A DNA stretch of 64,000 bases from an uncultured Propionivibrio sp. (lineage in GTDB: Bacteria; Pseudomonadota; Gammaproteobacteria; Burkholderiales; Rhodocyclaceae), in the NCBI RefSeq assembly GCF_963666255.1, contig NZ_OY762656.1, positions 1 through 64,000 of the forward strand, in the 5' to 3' direction. The notes under the pieces are model-generated. The model saw only the letters and a list, made by a program, of their open reading frames with translations, was not told the origin of the DNA and searched no databases. Made by a program: the position numbers and the translations under genes. Of this stretch, positions 54,411 to 64,000 are shown piece by piece. Each line of letters begins with the position of its first letter. Within the stretch, counting starts at the first letter, position 1.

Positions 54411-57400
54411 CTACGGGCCAATTTTGTCGAGCAGCGCACGCGCTTTCGCGCGCTGGCCGGCGTTCCCTTCTTCGACCACCTCACCGAGCAGTTCCCGGGC
54501 GCCTTCAAGGTCGCCCATTTCCTCGTAAGCCTTGGCGAGATCGAGTTTGGTCGCCGCCTCCTCATTCTCCGGCTCGAACGATGCATCGAGTTCCGCCGGC
54601 GCCTCTGCCGGGGCCATCCCGATTTCCGGCAGTTCCTCCGCAACCGTCAGCGCGGCGGTGCCGGGATCGGGCAGATCCTCGACAACCGGCTCGGGGTTTT
54701 CACTAGCAAACGGCTCAACCTCCGGCGACGACGCGGCCAGTAAGCCAGGATCCGGCAAATCTGCCGTCGGTGCCGGCAGTTCGACCTCGAACGGGGCGCT
54801 CACTGCCACCGGTTCGGCCTCGAGCGCCGCGCCTGGCTTCTCTTCGTCGAGTTCCAGCGTGATCGAACTCATGTCGAAGGGCGCGACGACCGGTGCGGGA
54901 ACGGCATCGAACGGCGCATCCGGCTCGGACAGATCGAAATTGAATGCGCCCGGTTCGTCAGCCAAGGAACCGGATTCGGGAGCCACCGCACTCGCCTCTG
55001 CCGGGGCTTCCGCCGGTGCCAGGGCGTCGAAATCCAGGTTGAAATCGAGGCCGGTATCTTCCTCGGCACGCGCCGGCGTTGCTGCCGGTTCGACGGCAGG
55101 CGCCGGCGGTTCGTCGCCGAGATCGAGGTCGGGCAAGGAAAAGTCGAGTGTATCCGCCGTTGGCCCGGCGGTCGCTTCCTGAACGGCCGGCGGCAAATCG
55201 AAATCGAGCGGGGCGACGTCGACGCTGACCGATGGCGCGGACGCTTCCGCTGCCGGCAACGACGACGCTTCCGTCGTCGCTGCCGGAGCCTGTTCGGAAT
55301 CCAGGCTCGCAAGTTCAATCGATTCTGACGGCGCTTCCGCCGGCGCCGACTCCTCGGGCGCGGCATCGGCAAGCACAATCTCTTCGACCGGCTCGGGCAT
55401 CGACGGCGTCAACTCGACAACTTCGGGCGCCGCAGGCGTCTCCGCCGACGCCTCGGGCACGCCGCCGTAGAGCGGATTCGTCGGATCCAGCGCAAGTCCG
55501 AGCGCAACGACCTTCTCCCAGTCGCTGCCCACGCCATTCGTCGCATCGCGCAGTTTCACCGCCTCGCGTTCGAAGGCGGTCGCATCCTTGCGCTGGACAT
55601 AGATATCGAGCAGTTTCAGCGGAATCGCCAGGCGCTCGGGATCACTCGCCTGCGCCGCACGCAGGATTTCCTCGGCTTGCGCATCGCGACCATAAGCCAG
55701 ATAGACATCGGCCTCGGCGATGGGGTCGACTTCCGCCCCCTCTTCTTCCTCGACGATCTCCTGCGCAGTCGCGGCGACGGGTTCGGGTGCCGCGCTCGCA
55801 CGCGCTGGCACTTCCTCCTCCACCGACACCGATTCCGCCGGCGCGGCAACCGTTGCCGCCGGTGCCGCTTCGGCGGTCTTCGCCGCACGGCGCCGCATCA
55901 ACAGGAAAGCTGCCAGCAGCGCGATCACCCCCGCCCCGCCGGCGGGCACCATCGGATCGTCGAGCAGCATGTCGACGAAGCTGGGTTCCGGCGGCGGCAC
56001 GTCTGCGGCCGCAGGTTTCGGTTTCGGCTTCGGCATGTCGTCGGCCGGCGCGGTGCCTGGCACAGGCGCCGCAGCAGCGACTGGCGCCGGAACCGCCGCC
56101 GGCTCGGATTTGGCAGGCTCGGCGACCTTCGGCGGTTCAACCGCTTTCGTCGGAGCGGGAGGCGCCGACGTCCCGGCTTCCGGTTTTGCCGCCTGCTTCT
56201 GCGCGTCGGCCAGCGTCTGATCCTTCACTTCGAGCAACTTCTGCAGGCTGGCGACGTTTTTCTCAAGCGCGGCCGCCCGCTCGTTGGCCTCGCGCATCGC
56301 CTTCTTCTTGGCGACCTCGTCTTCGACGCTGCGCTTGCCCGGTGTTCCCGAGGCCGCGCCGGTCTCGGACTTCGAGACTTTTACCTGATCCTTGGGCGCG
56401 CTCTCCGGCAAAGGCTTTTCCTCGACCTTCGCGGTGATCTTGCCCGCCGACGCCTGGGTCGCATCGCGTTCCGTCGCCGGCGCCTTTGCAGCGAGTCCCG
56501 CCAGGCGGGCGCGGTACGCATTCCAGTCGCCAGACTGGGCCATCACGACCTTCCTGGCTTCCGCCGGGGCAATCGCCTCAATGTCCGATTTTTCCGGAAT
56601 CGACAGGATGCGTCCGGAGCGCAGACGGTTCATGTTGCCGCCGTCAAAGGCTTCCTGGTTGGCGCGCAGCAGGCCGACCAGCATCTGTTCCAGCGTCACG
56701 CCCTCGGGCTTGGTAGCCTGGGCGATCTTGCTCAACGTATCGCCCGGCTTGACCTGCCGGCTGTCGGCCGAGCGTTCGGTCGTCTTCTCCGATGCGCGCG
56801 CGGAGGCAACGGCCGTTTCCGCCGGGCGTGCCGGCTCGGCAGCCACCGCCGACGCGTTCTGGCTGGCCTGCAAGGCTCGGGCACGCGTGGCTTCGTCGAT
56901 CGATGACGACACCGGCGCAGCCGATTCAGCCGGAGCCGCGCTGCTCGGCGCTGGCGCCGGCACTTGCACCGGCGCCACACGAACAGGCTCAGACACCGGC
57001 GCCGCTTGCGCCTTGCTCGTCACTGCAATCGGCACCGCGGCATTTTTGGCGGCGATCTCCGGCGGATCAAGCAGGAAAGTGTACTCCCGGACCATGCGCC
57101 CTGACGACCAGGTCAACTCAATCAGCATGTCGAGGAAAGGATCGTTGACCGGCGCGTTTGATGAAAGCCGAATCACGTTCTGCCCGTTGGGGCGCTTGTC
57201 GAGCGAGAAACTGATGCCCTGAATGCTGCCGGCAAGATCGATACCGGCTTGCCGGAAGGCGTCGCGCGACGCCAGCTGCGCCTTCATTCCCGACAATTCC
57301 TCGCGCGTCGCCGTCACTTCGATTTCCGCCCGCAGAGGCTGGCCGAGCGCCGAGAACACCGTCACCTTACCCAGACCAGCGGCATCCGCCACCAACGGCA

Positions 57401-57491
57401 TCAGGGAAAGCGCGAAGCATGAGGTCACGGCCAGAACGGATGTCCGCCACGATCCCGGCATTGTCGTCCGTTGCGTATTTTCTTTTTTCAC
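54411..57491 (-). CDS. fimV: FimV pilus/peptidoglycan-binding protein
   Basis: A polar hub protein (about 1026 residues) linked to type IV pili and twitching in Pseudomonas. A signal peptide with a long basic N-terminus ends at VADAAGLG; then comes the FimV N-terminal domain (KVTVFSALGQPLRAEIEV, TWSSGRMVREYTFLLDPPE), a Pro/Ala linker, a peptidoglycan-binding LysM domain (about 245-300, VKPGDTLSKIAQ), a coiled coil, one membrane helix near 512-532, a very acidic cytoplasmic region with TPR-like parts and the FimV C-terminal motif KLDLAKAYEEMGDLEGARELL. GTG 57491 follows GGGGT by six bases; ATG 57461 is an alternative. It is a single gene with its own terminator, between asd and truA as usual. 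Confidence 0.92.
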   Translation of the reverse strand: MKKENTQRTTMPGSWRTSVLAVTSCFALSLMPLVADAAGLGKVTVFSALGQPLRAEIEVTATREELSGMKAQLASRDAFRQAGIDLAGSIQGISFSLDKRPNGQNVIRLSSNAPVNDPFLDMLIELTWSSGRMVREYTFLLDPPEIAAKNAAVPIAVTSKAQAAPVSEPVRVAPVQVPAPAPSSAAPAESAAPVSSSIDEATRARALQASQNASAVAAEPARPAETAVASARASEKTTERSADSRQVKPGDTLSKIAQATKPEGVTLEQMLVGLLRANQEAFDGGNMNRLRSGRILSIPEKSDIEAIAPAEARKVVMAQSGDWNAYRARLAGLAAKAPATERDATQASAGKITAKVEEKPLPESAPKDQVKVSKSETGAASGTPGKRSVEDEVAKKKAMREANERAAALEKNVASLQKLLEVKDQTLADAQKQAAKPEAGTSAPPAPTKAVEPPKVAEPAKSEPAAVPAPVAAAAPVPGTAPADDMPKPKPKPAAADVPPPEPSFVDMLLDDPMVPAGGAGVIALLAAFLLMRRRAAKTAEAAPAATVAAPAESVSVEEEVPARASAAPEPVAATAQEIVEEEEGAEVDPIAEADVYLAYGRDAQAEEILRAAQASDPERLAIPLKLLDIYVQRKDATAFEREAVKLRDATNGVGSDWEKVVALGLALDPTNPLYGGVPEASAETPAAPEVVELTPSMPEPVEEIVLADAAPEESAPAEAPSESIELASLDSEQAPAATTEASSLPAAEASAPSVSVDVAPLDFDLPPAVQEATAGPTADTLDFSLPDLDLGDEPPAPAVEPAATPARAEEDTGLDFNLDFDALAPAEAPAEASAVAPESGSLADEPGAFNFDLSEPDAPFDAVPAPVVAPFDMSSITLELDEEKPGAALEAEPVAVSAPFEVELPAPTADLPDPGLLAASSPEVEPFASENPEPVVEDLPDPGTAALTVAEELPEIGMAPAEAPAELDASFEPENEEAATKLDLAKAYEEMGDLEGARELLGEVVEEGNAGQRAKARALLDKIGP

Positions 57492-57638
57492 AGCGACACC
57501 CCAAGGGTCTAAATTGTCAATTAGCAAAATAACATCATGGGGTTAGCCATGCAAGCTGAACGTTATTCTGATGTTGCCGGGCGTGTTTCGAATTGCCCGA
57601 AACAAACAATCGATCGAAAACACGCCACGCGGCCAGAT

Positions 57639-57669
57639 AAAAAAGCCAGGGCCGCAGCCCTGGCTTTTT
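57639..57669 (-). terminator. terminator of asd, also possible in the other direction
   Basis: GCCAGGGC (57645-57652) and GCCCTGGC (57657-57664) with a four-base loop are flanked by six A on the left and five T on the right. For the minus-strand leu-asd transcript this gives a stem followed by six T, 16 bases after the asd stop. Confidence 0.88.
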
Positions 57670-57684
57670 GTGTCGTCGCGCAAC

Positions 57685-58815
57685 TCAGGCGTCGAGCAGG
57701 ATGCCGAGCATCCGGCGCAGCGGTTCGGCCGCGCCCCAGAGCAACTGGTCGCCGACGGTGAAGGCGCCGAGATAGTCCGGACCCATCGCCAGCTTGTGCA
57801 GGCGCCCGACCGGAACGGTCAGCGTGCCGGTGACGGCGGCCGGCGTGAGCTCGCGCTCGCTGAGTTCGCGCTCGTTCGGCACCACTTTCGCCCAGGGATT
57901 GCCCTGCGCGATCAGGTCGGCGATTTCGTCGAGCGGCGCATCCTTCTTGAGCTTGATCGTCAGGCCCTGCGAGTGGCAGCGCATCGCGCCGATGCGCACG
58001 CACAGGCCGTCGACGGGAATGCTGCCCGGCGAACGGAACGGCGGCAGGCCGAGGATCTTGTTGCATTCGGCGCCGCCCTTCCATTCCTCTTTCGACTGAC
58101 CGTGCTCGTAGGGCACATCGATCCACGGGATCAGGCTGCCGGCCAGCGCGGTATTGCGGAAATTCTTGGTCGGGAACGACGACGCGCGCATCGTCTCGGC
58201 GACCTTGCGGTCGATGTCGAGAATCGCCGACGCGGGATCGGCGAGTTCAGCCTTGACCGCACCGTAGAGCGCGCCCATCTGTTCGAGCAGTTCGCGCATG
58301 TTCTGCGCGCCGGCGCCCGACGCAGCCTGGTAGGTCATCGCCGACACCCACTCGACCAGCCCGGCGCGGAAGAGACCGCCGAGGCCCATCAGCATCAGCG
58401 AAACCGTGCAGTTGCCGCCGATCCAGTTCTTGCCGCCCTTGGCCAGCGCGTCCTTGATGACGTGCAGGTTCACTGGGTCGAGAACGATGACCGCGTCCTT
58501 GTCCATGCGCAGCGTCGAGGCGGCGTCGACCCAGTGGCCGTTCCAGCCCGCAGCGCGCAGCTTCGGAAAGATTTCCTTGGTGTAGTCGCCGCCCTGGCAC
58601 GTGACGATGATGTCCATCTGTTTGAGCGTGTCAATGGAGGAAGCGTCCTGCAGCGTGCCGCCGTCTTTACCGCCGAACGTCGGGGCTTTGCCGCCGACCG
58701 AGGACGTCGAAAAGAACACCGGATCGATATGGGCGAAATCGCCCTCTTCCACCATTCGCTGCATGAGTACCGAACCCACCATGCCGCGCCAGCCCACCAG
58801 ACCTACTTTCTTCAT
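57685..58815 (-). CDS. asd: aspartate-semialdehyde dehydrogenase
   Basis: Reduces aspartyl phosphate to the semialdehyde, the branch point to Lys, diaminopimelate, Met and Thr. It has 376 residues, the gram-negative type. NADP-binding [14 protein letters not shown], the catalytic Cys in [13 protein letters not shown], the His in [18 protein letters not shown] and [13 protein letters not shown] are visible. ATG 58815 has AGAGG eight bases upstream. It follows leuB by 42 bases and ends with a strong terminator, so it closes the leuC-ecn-leuD-leuB-asd operon. Confidence 0.96.
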   Translation of the reverse strand: MKKVGLVGWRGMVGSVLMQRMVEEGDFAHIDPVFFSTSSVGGKAPTFGGKDGGTLQDASSIDTLKQMDIIVTCQGGDYTKEIFPKLRAAGWNGHWVDAASTLRMDKDAVIVLDPVNLHVIKDALAKGGKNWIGGNCTVSLMLMGLGGLFRAGLVEWVSAMTYQAASGAGAQNMRELLEQMGALYGAVKAELADPASAILDIDRKVAETMRASSFPTKNFRNTALAGSLIPWIDVPYEHGQSKEEWKGGAECNKILGLPPFRSPGSIPVDGLCVRIGAMRCHSQGLTIKLKKDAPLDEIADLIAQGNPWAKVVPNERELSERELTPAAVTGTLTVPVGRLHKLAMGPDYLGAFTVGDQLLWGAAEPLRRMLGILLDA

Positions 58816-58857
58816 CACTTTCGCCTCTCAGTTGACAATAAACCGCACCATCCTACC

Positions 58858-59922
58858 TTATAACGCCGCCAGAACGGCGTCGCCCATTTCCTTCGTCCCG
58901 ACGCGGATCGTCCCGGCTTCGTAGATGTCGCCGGTGCGATAGCCTTGCGCCAGAACCTTTTTGACCGCGGCTTCGATCTTTTGTGCCGGCTCCTCGAGCG
59001 CAAACGAGTAGCGCAGCATCATCGCCGCCGAGAGAATCGTCGCCAGCGGATTGGCGACGCCCTTGCCGGCGATGTCGGGCGCCGAACCGTGGCAGGGCTC
59101 GTACATGCCCTTGTTGTGCTCATCGAGCGAGGCCGACGGCAACATGCCGATCGAGCCGGTCAGCATCGACGCCTCGTCGGACAGGATGTCGCCGAACATG
59201 TTGCCGGTAACCATCACGTCGAACTGCTTCGGCGCGCGCACGAGCTGCATGGCGGCGTTGTCGACAAGCATGTGGGTGAGCTCGACGTCCGGATATTCCG
59301 GCGCCAGTTCGTTCATGACGTCACGCCAGAGCTGCGTCGTTTCGAGCACGTTCATCTTGTCGATCGAGCAGACCTTGCGATTGCGTTTGCGCGCCGCCTC
59401 GAAAGCGACACGGCCGATGCGGCGGATCTCGCTTTCGCTGTAGTGCATGGTGTTGTAGCCGTAGCGCTGGGCGACGCCATCAATGGTGCGCGTCTCGATG
59501 CCGCGCGGCTGGCCGAAGTAGATGTCGCCGGTCAGTTCGCGCACGATCAGGATGTCGAGCCCGGACACCACCTCGGGCTTCAGCGTCGAAGCGTTGGCGA
59601 GTTCGGGATAGAGCACCGCCGGTCGCAGGTTGGCGAAGAGGTTGAGTTGCTTGCGGATGCCGAGCAATCCGCGCTCCGGGCGCTGTTCGCGCGGCAGCGC
59701 ATCCCACTTGGGACCGCCGACGGCGCCGAGCAGGATCGCGTCGGCTGCCTGCGCGAGCTTCTGCGTCGCTTCCGGATACGGATTGCCGGTCGCATCGACA
59801 GCGCAGCCGCCGAGCAATGCTTGTTCCATTTCGAGCTTGAGGCCGAGCGCCTTGAGCACACGAACGGCCTCGGCCGTGATCTCCACTCCGATGCCGTCAC
59901 CCGGCAGTACGCAAATCTTCAC
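58858..59922 (-). CDS. leuB: 3-isopropylmalate dehydrogenase
   Basis: NAD-dependent oxidation and decarboxylation of 3-isopropylmalate in leucine synthesis; 354 residues. The N-terminus is [10 protein letters not shown]; substrate residues lie in [35 protein letters not shown] and the Lys and Asp of [14 protein letters not shown]; metal and NAD regions are [19 protein letters not shown] and [18 protein letters not shown]. The start is GTG 59922 with AAGGAG eight bases upstream. It lies 33 bases after leuD. Confidence 0.97.
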   Translation of the reverse strand: MKICVLPGDGIGVEITAEAVRVLKALGLKLEMEQALLGGCAVDATGNPYPEATQKLAQAADAILLGAVGGPKWDALPREQRPERGLLGIRKQLNLFANLRPAVLYPELANASTLKPEVVSGLDILIVRELTGDIYFGQPRGIETRTIDGVAQRYGYNTMHYSESEIRRIGRVAFEAARKRNRKVCSIDKMNVLETTQLWRDVMNELAPEYPDVELTHMLVDNAAMQLVRAPKQFDVMVTGNMFGDILSDEASMLTGSIGMLPSASLDEHNKGMYEPCHGSAPDIAGKGVANPLATILSAAMMLRYSFALEEPAQKIEAAVKKVLAQGYRTGDIYEAGTIRVGTKEMGDAVLAAL

Positions 59923-59955
59923 GCTTGAATCTCCTTCTGTCCTTGATGCGATGTC

Positions 59956-60594
59956 TCAGGCAAACAGCCAGGGCTGTTCGGCGCGGCGGCGTTCCTCGTA
60001 TTCGCCGATCTTGTCGGCGTGTCGAAGCGTCAGGCCGATGTCGTCCCAGCCATTCAGCAGGCATTCCTTGCGGAACGGGTCCACGCTGAAAGGAATCGTG
60101 TGACCGTCCGGGCAGACGACCGTCTGCGCCGACAGGTCGACGACGAGCTTGAAGCCCGGCGTGACGTTAACCAGCTGGAACAGCGCCTCGACCTCGTTGG
60201 CCGGCAGCACGATCGGCAGGACGCCGTTCTTGAAGCAGTTACTGAAGAAGATGTCGGCGAAGCTCTCGGCCAGGATGACGCGGAAACCATAGTCGAGCAG
60301 CGCCCAGGGCGCGTGTTCGCGCGAACTGCCGCAACCGAAGTTCTTGCGTGACAGCAGGATGCTGGCACCGCGATAGCGCTCCTGGTTGAGCACGAAATTC
60401 GGGTTCTTCGGCCGCGCGCTGCAGTCCTGGCCCGGCTGCCCGACGTCCATGTAGCGCCATTCGTCGAACAGGTTGGGGCCGAAACCCGAACGCTTGATCG
60501 ACTTCAGGAATTGCTTCGGGATGATCGCGTCGGTATCGACGTTAACGCGATCCAGCGGGGCGACCAGCCCCTCCAGGCGATTGAATTTTTCCAT
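59956..60594 (-). CDS. leuD: 3-isopropylmalate dehydratase small subunit
   Basis: Swivel subunit of isopropylmalate isomerase, 212 residues. Features: [35 protein letters not shown] and [23 protein letters not shown] 60594 has AAGGA upstream. It pairs with LeuC, from which it is separated only by the entericidin-like lipoprotein gene. Confidence 0.97.
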   Translation of the reverse strand: MEKFNRLEGLVAPLDRVNVDTDAIIPKQFLKSIKRSGFGPNLFDEWRYMDVGQPGQDCSARPKNPNFVLNQERYRGASILLSRKNFGCGSSREHAPWALLDYGFRVILAESFADIFFSNCFKNGVLPIVLPANEVEALFQLVNVTPGFKLVVDLSAQTVVCPDGHTIPFSVDPFRKECLLNGWDDIGLTLRHADKIGEYEERRRAEQPWLFA

Positions 60595-60614
60595 GATTTT
60601 CCTTGGACGGCGCC

Positions 60615-60743
60615 TTACTTGGCTGCCTTTTCAATCGCCTGACCGCCCCGTTCGAGATCCTTGCCAATCCCATGGACCGTATTGCAGGCGGACAGGGAGA
60701 ACAGCGAGACACACAGCAACAGCACGGAAAGCAGCGTTTTCAT
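60615..60743 (-). CDS. ecnA: entericidin A/B family small lipoprotein
   Basis: A 42-residue lipoprotein, [20 protein letters not shown] followed by [14 protein letters not shown]. The lipobox LSAC predicts lipidation after cleavage; the mature peptide is a short amphipathic helix ending IEKAAK, as in entericidins. GAGGAG precedes ATG 60743 by seven bases. It lies 11 bases after leuC and 20 before leuD, and such a gene between leuC and leuD is common in betaproteobacteria. Whether it acts as an antidote, a toxin or an envelope-stress lipoprotein cannot be said; A versus B is not resolved, so the symbol is approximate. Confidence 0.85.
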   Translation of the reverse strand: MKTLLSVLLLCVSLFSLSACNTVHGIGKDLERGGQAIEKAAK

Positions 60744-60754
60744 GGGACGACTCC

Positions 60755-62161
60755 TCAAAGTAACTCGCGGACATCCGCGAAATGACCGGCCACGGCCGCT
60801 GCAGCGGCCATCGCAGGACTGACGAGATGGGTTCGGCTGCCAGCGCCCTGGCGGCCTTCGAAATTGCGGTTCGACGTCGACGCACAGCGCTCGCCCGGTT
60901 CCAGACGATCGGCGTTCATGGCCAGGCACATCGAGCAGCCCGGCATGCGCCACTCGAAACCGGCATCGACGAAAATCCGGTCGAGCCCTTCGCGCTCGGC
61001 CTGCTCCTTGACCAAGCCCGAGCCCGGCACCGCCAGCGCCAGTTTGACGTTGGCGGCGATGCGCCGGCCCTTGAGCACGGCGGCGGCGGCACGCAGGTCC
61101 TCGATGCGCGAGTTGGTGCAGGAACCGATGAAGATCTTGTCAATCTTGATGCTGCTGATCGGCATGTTGGGATTGAGGCCCATGTACTGCAGCGCGCGCT
61201 CGATCGCCTCGCGCCGCACCGGGTCGCTTTCCTTGGCGGGATCAGGCACCGTGTCGTTGATCGAGACGACCATTTCGGGCGAGGTGCCCCAGGTCACCTG
61301 CGGGCGGATGTCGGCGGCGCGCAGTTCGACGACGCGGTCAAAACGCGCACCTTCGTCGCTGTGCAGCGTGCGCCAGTGGGCGACGGCGGCATCCCATTGC
61401 GCGCCGGTCGGCGCGAACGGCCGACCCCTGAGATAGTTGATCGTGACGTCATCGACAGCGACGAAGCCCATGCGCGCGCCGGCCTCGATCGCCATGTTGC
61501 AGAGCGTCATCCGCCCTTCCATCGACAGCGCGCGGATGGCGCTGCCGCCGAATTCGATCGCGTAGCCGGTGCCGCCGGCGGTACCGATACGGCCGATCAC
61601 CGCCAGCGCGATATCCTTGGCCGAGACACCCTTGCCGAGCGCGCCATCGACGCGGACCAGCAGGGTCTTCGATTTCTTCTGCAACAGGCACTGCGTCGCC
61701 ATCACGTGCTCGACCTCGGAAGTGCCGATGCCGAGCGCCATGCAGCCGAAAGCGCCGTGCGTGCTGGTGTGCGAGTCGCCGCAGACGACCGTCATGCCCG
61801 GCAACGTCGCGCCGTTTTCCGGCCCGATCACGTGGATCACGCCCTGACGGCGATCCTTGAACGGAAAATAGGCGAGCGCGCCGGTTTCGCGGATGTTGGC
61901 GTCGAGCGTCTCGACCTGCAGGCGCGAGACCGGATCCTCGATGCCGCGGTCCCAATGATTCGTCGGCGTGTTGTGATCGGCCGTGGCGACGATCGACGAC
62001 ACCCGCCAGGGCTTGCGACCAGCAAGTTTCAGGCCCTCGAAGGCCTGCGGGCTGGTCACTTCGTGCACCAGATGGCGGTCAATGTAGATCAGCGCCGTCC
62101 CGTCGGACTCCTCATGCACGACGTGACTTTGCCAGAGTTTCTCGTATAAGTTGTTCGGCAT
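60755..62161 (-). CDS. leuC: 3-isopropylmalate dehydratase large subunit
   Basis: Iron-sulfur subunit of isopropylmalate isomerase, 468 residues. [4Fe-4S] cysteines are in [13 protein letters not shown] and [11 protein letters not shown]; other aconitase-family blocks are [41 protein letters not shown] and [22 protein letters not shown] 62161 ([10 protein letters not shown]) matches the family start; a GTG 13 codons earlier is unlikely. It is the first gene of the leu-asd operon. Confidence 0.97.
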   Translation of the reverse strand: MPNNLYEKLWQSHVVHEESDGTALIYIDRHLVHEVTSPQAFEGLKLAGRKPWRVSSIVATADHNTPTNHWDRGIEDPVSRLQVETLDANIRETGALAYFPFKDRRQGVIHVIGPENGATLPGMTVVCGDSHTSTHGAFGCMALGIGTSEVEHVMATQCLLQKKSKTLLVRVDGALGKGVSAKDIALAVIGRIGTAGGTGYAIEFGGSAIRALSMEGRMTLCNMAIEAGARMGFVAVDDVTINYLRGRPFAPTGAQWDAAVAHWRTLHSDEGARFDRVVELRAADIRPQVTWGTSPEMVVSINDTVPDPAKESDPVRREAIERALQYMGLNPNMPISSIKIDKIFIGSCTNSRIEDLRAAAAVLKGRRIAANVKLALAVPGSGLVKEQAEREGLDRIFVDAGFEWRMPGCSMCLAMNADRLEPGERCASTSNRNFEGRQGAGSRTHLVSPAMAAAAAVAGHFADVRELL

Positions 62162-62270
62162 CTTTCGACTATCCGCTAAAGTCGGGCCGGAATCGGCCAC
62201 ACGAACCTTCGATTATGGCACGGGACCCCCGACCTGTCAGCCCACTGCCATACAGGCGAAGCCTCACCAA

Positions 62271-63470
62271 TCATCCTTCGAGCGGCTCCGCGGCCTCTGT
62301 CGGCGCTTCTGCCGCCGGCACTTCCTCGTCGTCACGCAGGGTCAACGCGACGATCACGAGACCGATCAGCGCGTAGAGCGAACTCAACACGAAGGCCGCC
62401 GCACCGCCGAGCGCATCCCAGGCCCAGCCGCTCGCCAAGCCGCCGACGAGGCCGCCGGCGCCGAAACTGACGCTTGAATACAGCGCCTGGCCGCGGGCGC
62501 GCGTGCTGCCGGCAAACCAGCGATTGATCGCCGCGATCGCCGCCGCGTGGAAGGCGCCGAAGGTCAGACCGTGCATCAGTTGCATCGGAATCAGCACTGC
62601 CAGCGAATCGCCGCCGATACCGATCGCCGCGAAGCGCACGACGGCGGCGGCGAAGCTCGCCAGGAGCAGCCGACGCAACCCGAAGCGCGGCAGCAAGGTC
62701 GTCATGTAATAGAAGACGACGATCTCGGCGAGCACGCCGAGCGTCCACAAGGCGCCGGTCACCGACTTGCTGTGGCCGTGCTCGGTCAGGAAGATCGAAT
62801 AGAAGATATTGAACGCCCCGTGTGCCGCGGTCATGGCAAAACAGGCCACCAGCAGGCCGCGCACGCGCGGCTGGGCGAGAATTTGTCCGATCGGCGGCTG
62901 TTCGGCGCATTCCGGCACATGGCGCGCCTCCGGCACGACCAGCGTGCTCAGCACGATGCCGACGAGCAGCATCACATCGACCCAGAGCAGGAGGCGCAGG
63001 CCAAAGCGGTCGAGCAAGCCACCGACGATGAGCACGACGACGATGAAGCCGATCGAGCCCCAGATGCGGATACGGCTGTAGCGGCCCGGATTGCCGCGCA
63101 GATGGTCGAAGGTCAGCGTCTCGACGAGCGGCAGCGAGGCCACCCAGAAAACCGACAGCACGGCCAGCACGGCAAACACGGCGCCAAAGCTATGGACGAA
63201 GAAAAACAGGCTGAAGGCGGCCAGCGTCAGGGCGCTGGTGATGCGCACGATGCGCAGGCGTTCGTTGAGGCGATCGGCCAGCGTCCCCCAGAGATACGGG
63301 CCGAAGAGCCGCATCAACTGCATCAGCGACATCAGGACGCCGATGTCCCAGGCCGAGAACGAGAGGGATTGGAGGTACAGCCCGAAATACGGCGAGAATC
63401 CGCCGACGAAGGCGAAATAAAAGAAGTAGTAGGCGGAAATCCGCCAGTAGGGAAACGCTTGCGCTTGCAT
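62271..63470 (-). CDS. MFS transporter (HcaT-like)
   Basis: A major-facilitator protein of 399 residues with about twelve helices, ending in an acidic cytoplasmic tail. The N-terminal RISAYYFFYFAFVGGFSPYFGLYL, the loop GTLADRLNERLRIVRI and FDHLRGNPGRYSRIRIWGSIGF resemble the group with E. coli HcaT (phenylpropionate permease). ATG 63470. The substrate is unknown. It sits between ydcH and leuC, a placement I recall from other betaproteobacteria. Confidence 0.85.
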   Translation of the reverse strand: MQAQAFPYWRISAYYFFYFAFVGGFSPYFGLYLQSLSFSAWDIGVLMSLMQLMRLFGPYLWGTLADRLNERLRIVRITSALTLAAFSLFFFVHSFGAVFAVLAVLSVFWVASLPLVETLTFDHLRGNPGRYSRIRIWGSIGFIVVVLIVGGLLDRFGLRLLLWVDVMLLVGIVLSTLVVPEARHVPECAEQPPIGQILAQPRVRGLLVACFAMTAAHGAFNIFYSIFLTEHGHSKSVTGALWTLGVLAEIVVFYYMTTLLPRFGLRRLLLASFAAAVVRFAAIGIGGDSLAVLIPMQLMHGLTFGAFHAAAIAAINRWFAGSTRARGQALYSSVSFGAGGLVGGLASGWAWDALGGAAAFVLSSLYALIGLVIVALTLRDDEEVPAAEAPTEAAEPLEG

Positions 63471-63497
63471 CCGGACATTCTACCGGATGCGGCCGCT

Positions 63498-63530
63498 CGG
63501 GATTGCCTCCGATCCGGGTCGGCAATCCCG
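63498..63530 (-). terminator. hairpin between ydcH and the MFS gene
   Basis: CGGGATTGCC (63498-63507) and GGCAATCCCG (63521-63530) form a perfect ten-base-pair stem with a 13-base loop, 17 bases after the ydcH stop. No T run is present. Confidence 0.5.
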
Positions 63531-63547
63531 ACAACGGGTCGGAAAAA

Positions 63548-63814
63548 TCAGGACTTGGGATTGTGCTGGCCGGTGCGGTAGGCCAGCATCAGGTGGTAGA
63601 GGTCGTCTTTCAGTTTGACGCGGTGCTTCTTCATGTCCTCGATCGTGAAATCATCGACCGGCATGTCATGTTCTTCGAGATCTTCAACCTTGCCGGTCAG
63701 CCGGTTGTACGTCGCATAAAGCCGCTCGAACATCGGGTTCGAGTGTCGCAACGCTGCAATGGCATCCTGCATTTCCGGGAACTCGTGCTGAAGATCGTGG
63801 TGATCGACGTGCAT
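63548..63814 (-). CDS. YdcH/DUF465 family small protein
   Basis: An 88-residue cytoplasmic protein. It shows the DUF465 pattern: an N-terminal FPEMQDAIAALRHSNPMFERLY helix block and a C-terminal IEDMKKHRVKLKDDLYHLM, together a helical hairpin. Family function is unknown. ATG 63814 has GGAGGGTTCC upstream. It lies between aroC and the MFS transporter gene. Confidence 0.85.
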   Translation of the reverse strand: MHVDHHDLQHEFPEMQDAIAALRHSNPMFERLYATYNRLTGKVEDLEEHDMPVDDFTIEDMKKHRVKLKDDLYHLMLAYRTGQHNPKS

Positions 63815-63884
63815 TTTTGGAACCCTCCATCAAGAAACCCAAGTCGGAAATCCATCAACCAAACCGAACGTCATAGACGCGAGG

Positions 63885-64000
63885 TCAATTCATTGTGCCT
63901 CCAATGCGCGGCGTTTGGCAATCGACATCGGCACACTGGCCGCGATGCCGCAGGGCATGGTCGATCAGCACCAGCGCCAGCATGGCTTCGGCGATGGGCG
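63885..64000 (-). CDS. aroC: chorismate synthase, C-terminal end only
   Basis: The minus strand from the right edge encodes 37 residues and a TGA stop (63885-63887). The segment [20 protein letters not shown] is the characteristic C-terminal block of AroC (compare VAEAMLAIVLMDHLLRQRAQ in E. coli), followed by [16 protein letters not shown]. The start and most of the gene lie beyond the window. Chorismate synthase makes the precursor of aromatic amino acids, in keeping with the nearby trp genes. Confidence 0.85.
   Translation of the reverse strand, partial: PIAEAMLALVLIDHALRHRGQCADVDCQTPRIGGTMN

Noticed and set aside
1-64000. tRNA/rRNA genes, IS elements, phage or integrase genes, CRISPR arrays
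   Set aside because: Both strands were read for transposase or integrase-like proteins, tRNA-like cloverleaf ends and regular repeats; none was recognised.

Overview
The window reads as a GC-rich chromosome segment of a betaproteobacterium, most likely order Rhodocyclales. The main evidence is gene order: aroC-ydcH-MFS-leuC-ecn-leuD-leuB-asd-fimV-(membrane protein)-truA-trpF-trpB-trpA-...-folC-dedD-cvpA-purF is the classic betaproteobacterial leu/trp/pur supercluster. It runs here on the minus strand from the right edge down to about 44.96 kb. No rRNA, tRNA, CRISPR array, phage or IS element was seen. Genes are mostly intact and share one codon style.

Layout, left to right. (1) 1-738: 3' part of an rlmI-type rRNA methyltransferase. 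(2) 756-5431 (minus): a tightly coupled five-gene unit of membrane diguanylate cyclase, degenerate receiver protein, YaiO-type outer-membrane barrel, HEAT-repeat protein and processive family-2 glycosyltransferase. The glycosyltransferase carries a +1 frameshift. I read the unit as a c-di-GMP-linked exopolysaccharide module. (3) 5735-8949 (minus): UxaE-like epimerase, alkaline phosphatase and GNAT acetyltransferase. (4) 9174-14028 (plus): a complete livKHMGF branched-chain amino-acid ABC importer with its own promoter and an intergenic hairpin after the binding protein. (5) 14180-17713 (minus): a large Cache-PAS-GGDEF-EAL protein ending in a zinc-binding CZB-like domain. (6) 17904-19520 (minus): an enolase with a lysine/alanine-rich, histone-H1-like N-terminal tail of about 100 residues, the most unusual protein in the window. 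(7) 19602-20364 (minus): crcB fluoride channel and a DUF190 protein. (8) 20506-29554 (minus): fadD, an AddA/RecB-like helicase-nuclease and full-length purL. (9) 29707-31875 (plus): COG3014-like protein fused to MORN repeats. (10) Receiver-histidine kinase (minus), bifunctional NAD(P)HX repair enzyme nnr (plus) and SulP-STAS-cNMP transporter (minus). (11) 37148-44428 (minus): Na/Pi-PhoU transporter, HAD-IIA phosphatase, DctM/DctQ/DctP TRAP transporter and a GlpD-like oxidase, the last preceded by three evenly spaced GlpR-like operators. (12) 44959-64000 (minus): the purF-to-aroC supercluster. A stand-alone periplasmic binding protein lies where accD is usually found between trpA and folC.

Functionally the window joins core biosynthesis (purines, Trp, Leu, Lys/Thr/Met via asd, chorismate, folate) with c-di-GMP signalling and surface functions (two GGDEF proteins, an exopolysaccharide-like operon, FimV) and several uptake systems. 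The best candidates for something undescribed are the tailed enolase, the DGC-receiver-YaiO-HEAT-GT2 operon with its Glu-substituted receiver, and the glpD/TRAP/HAD/Na-Pi array with phased operators. All functional statements come from reading motifs and gene order; no database search was run.
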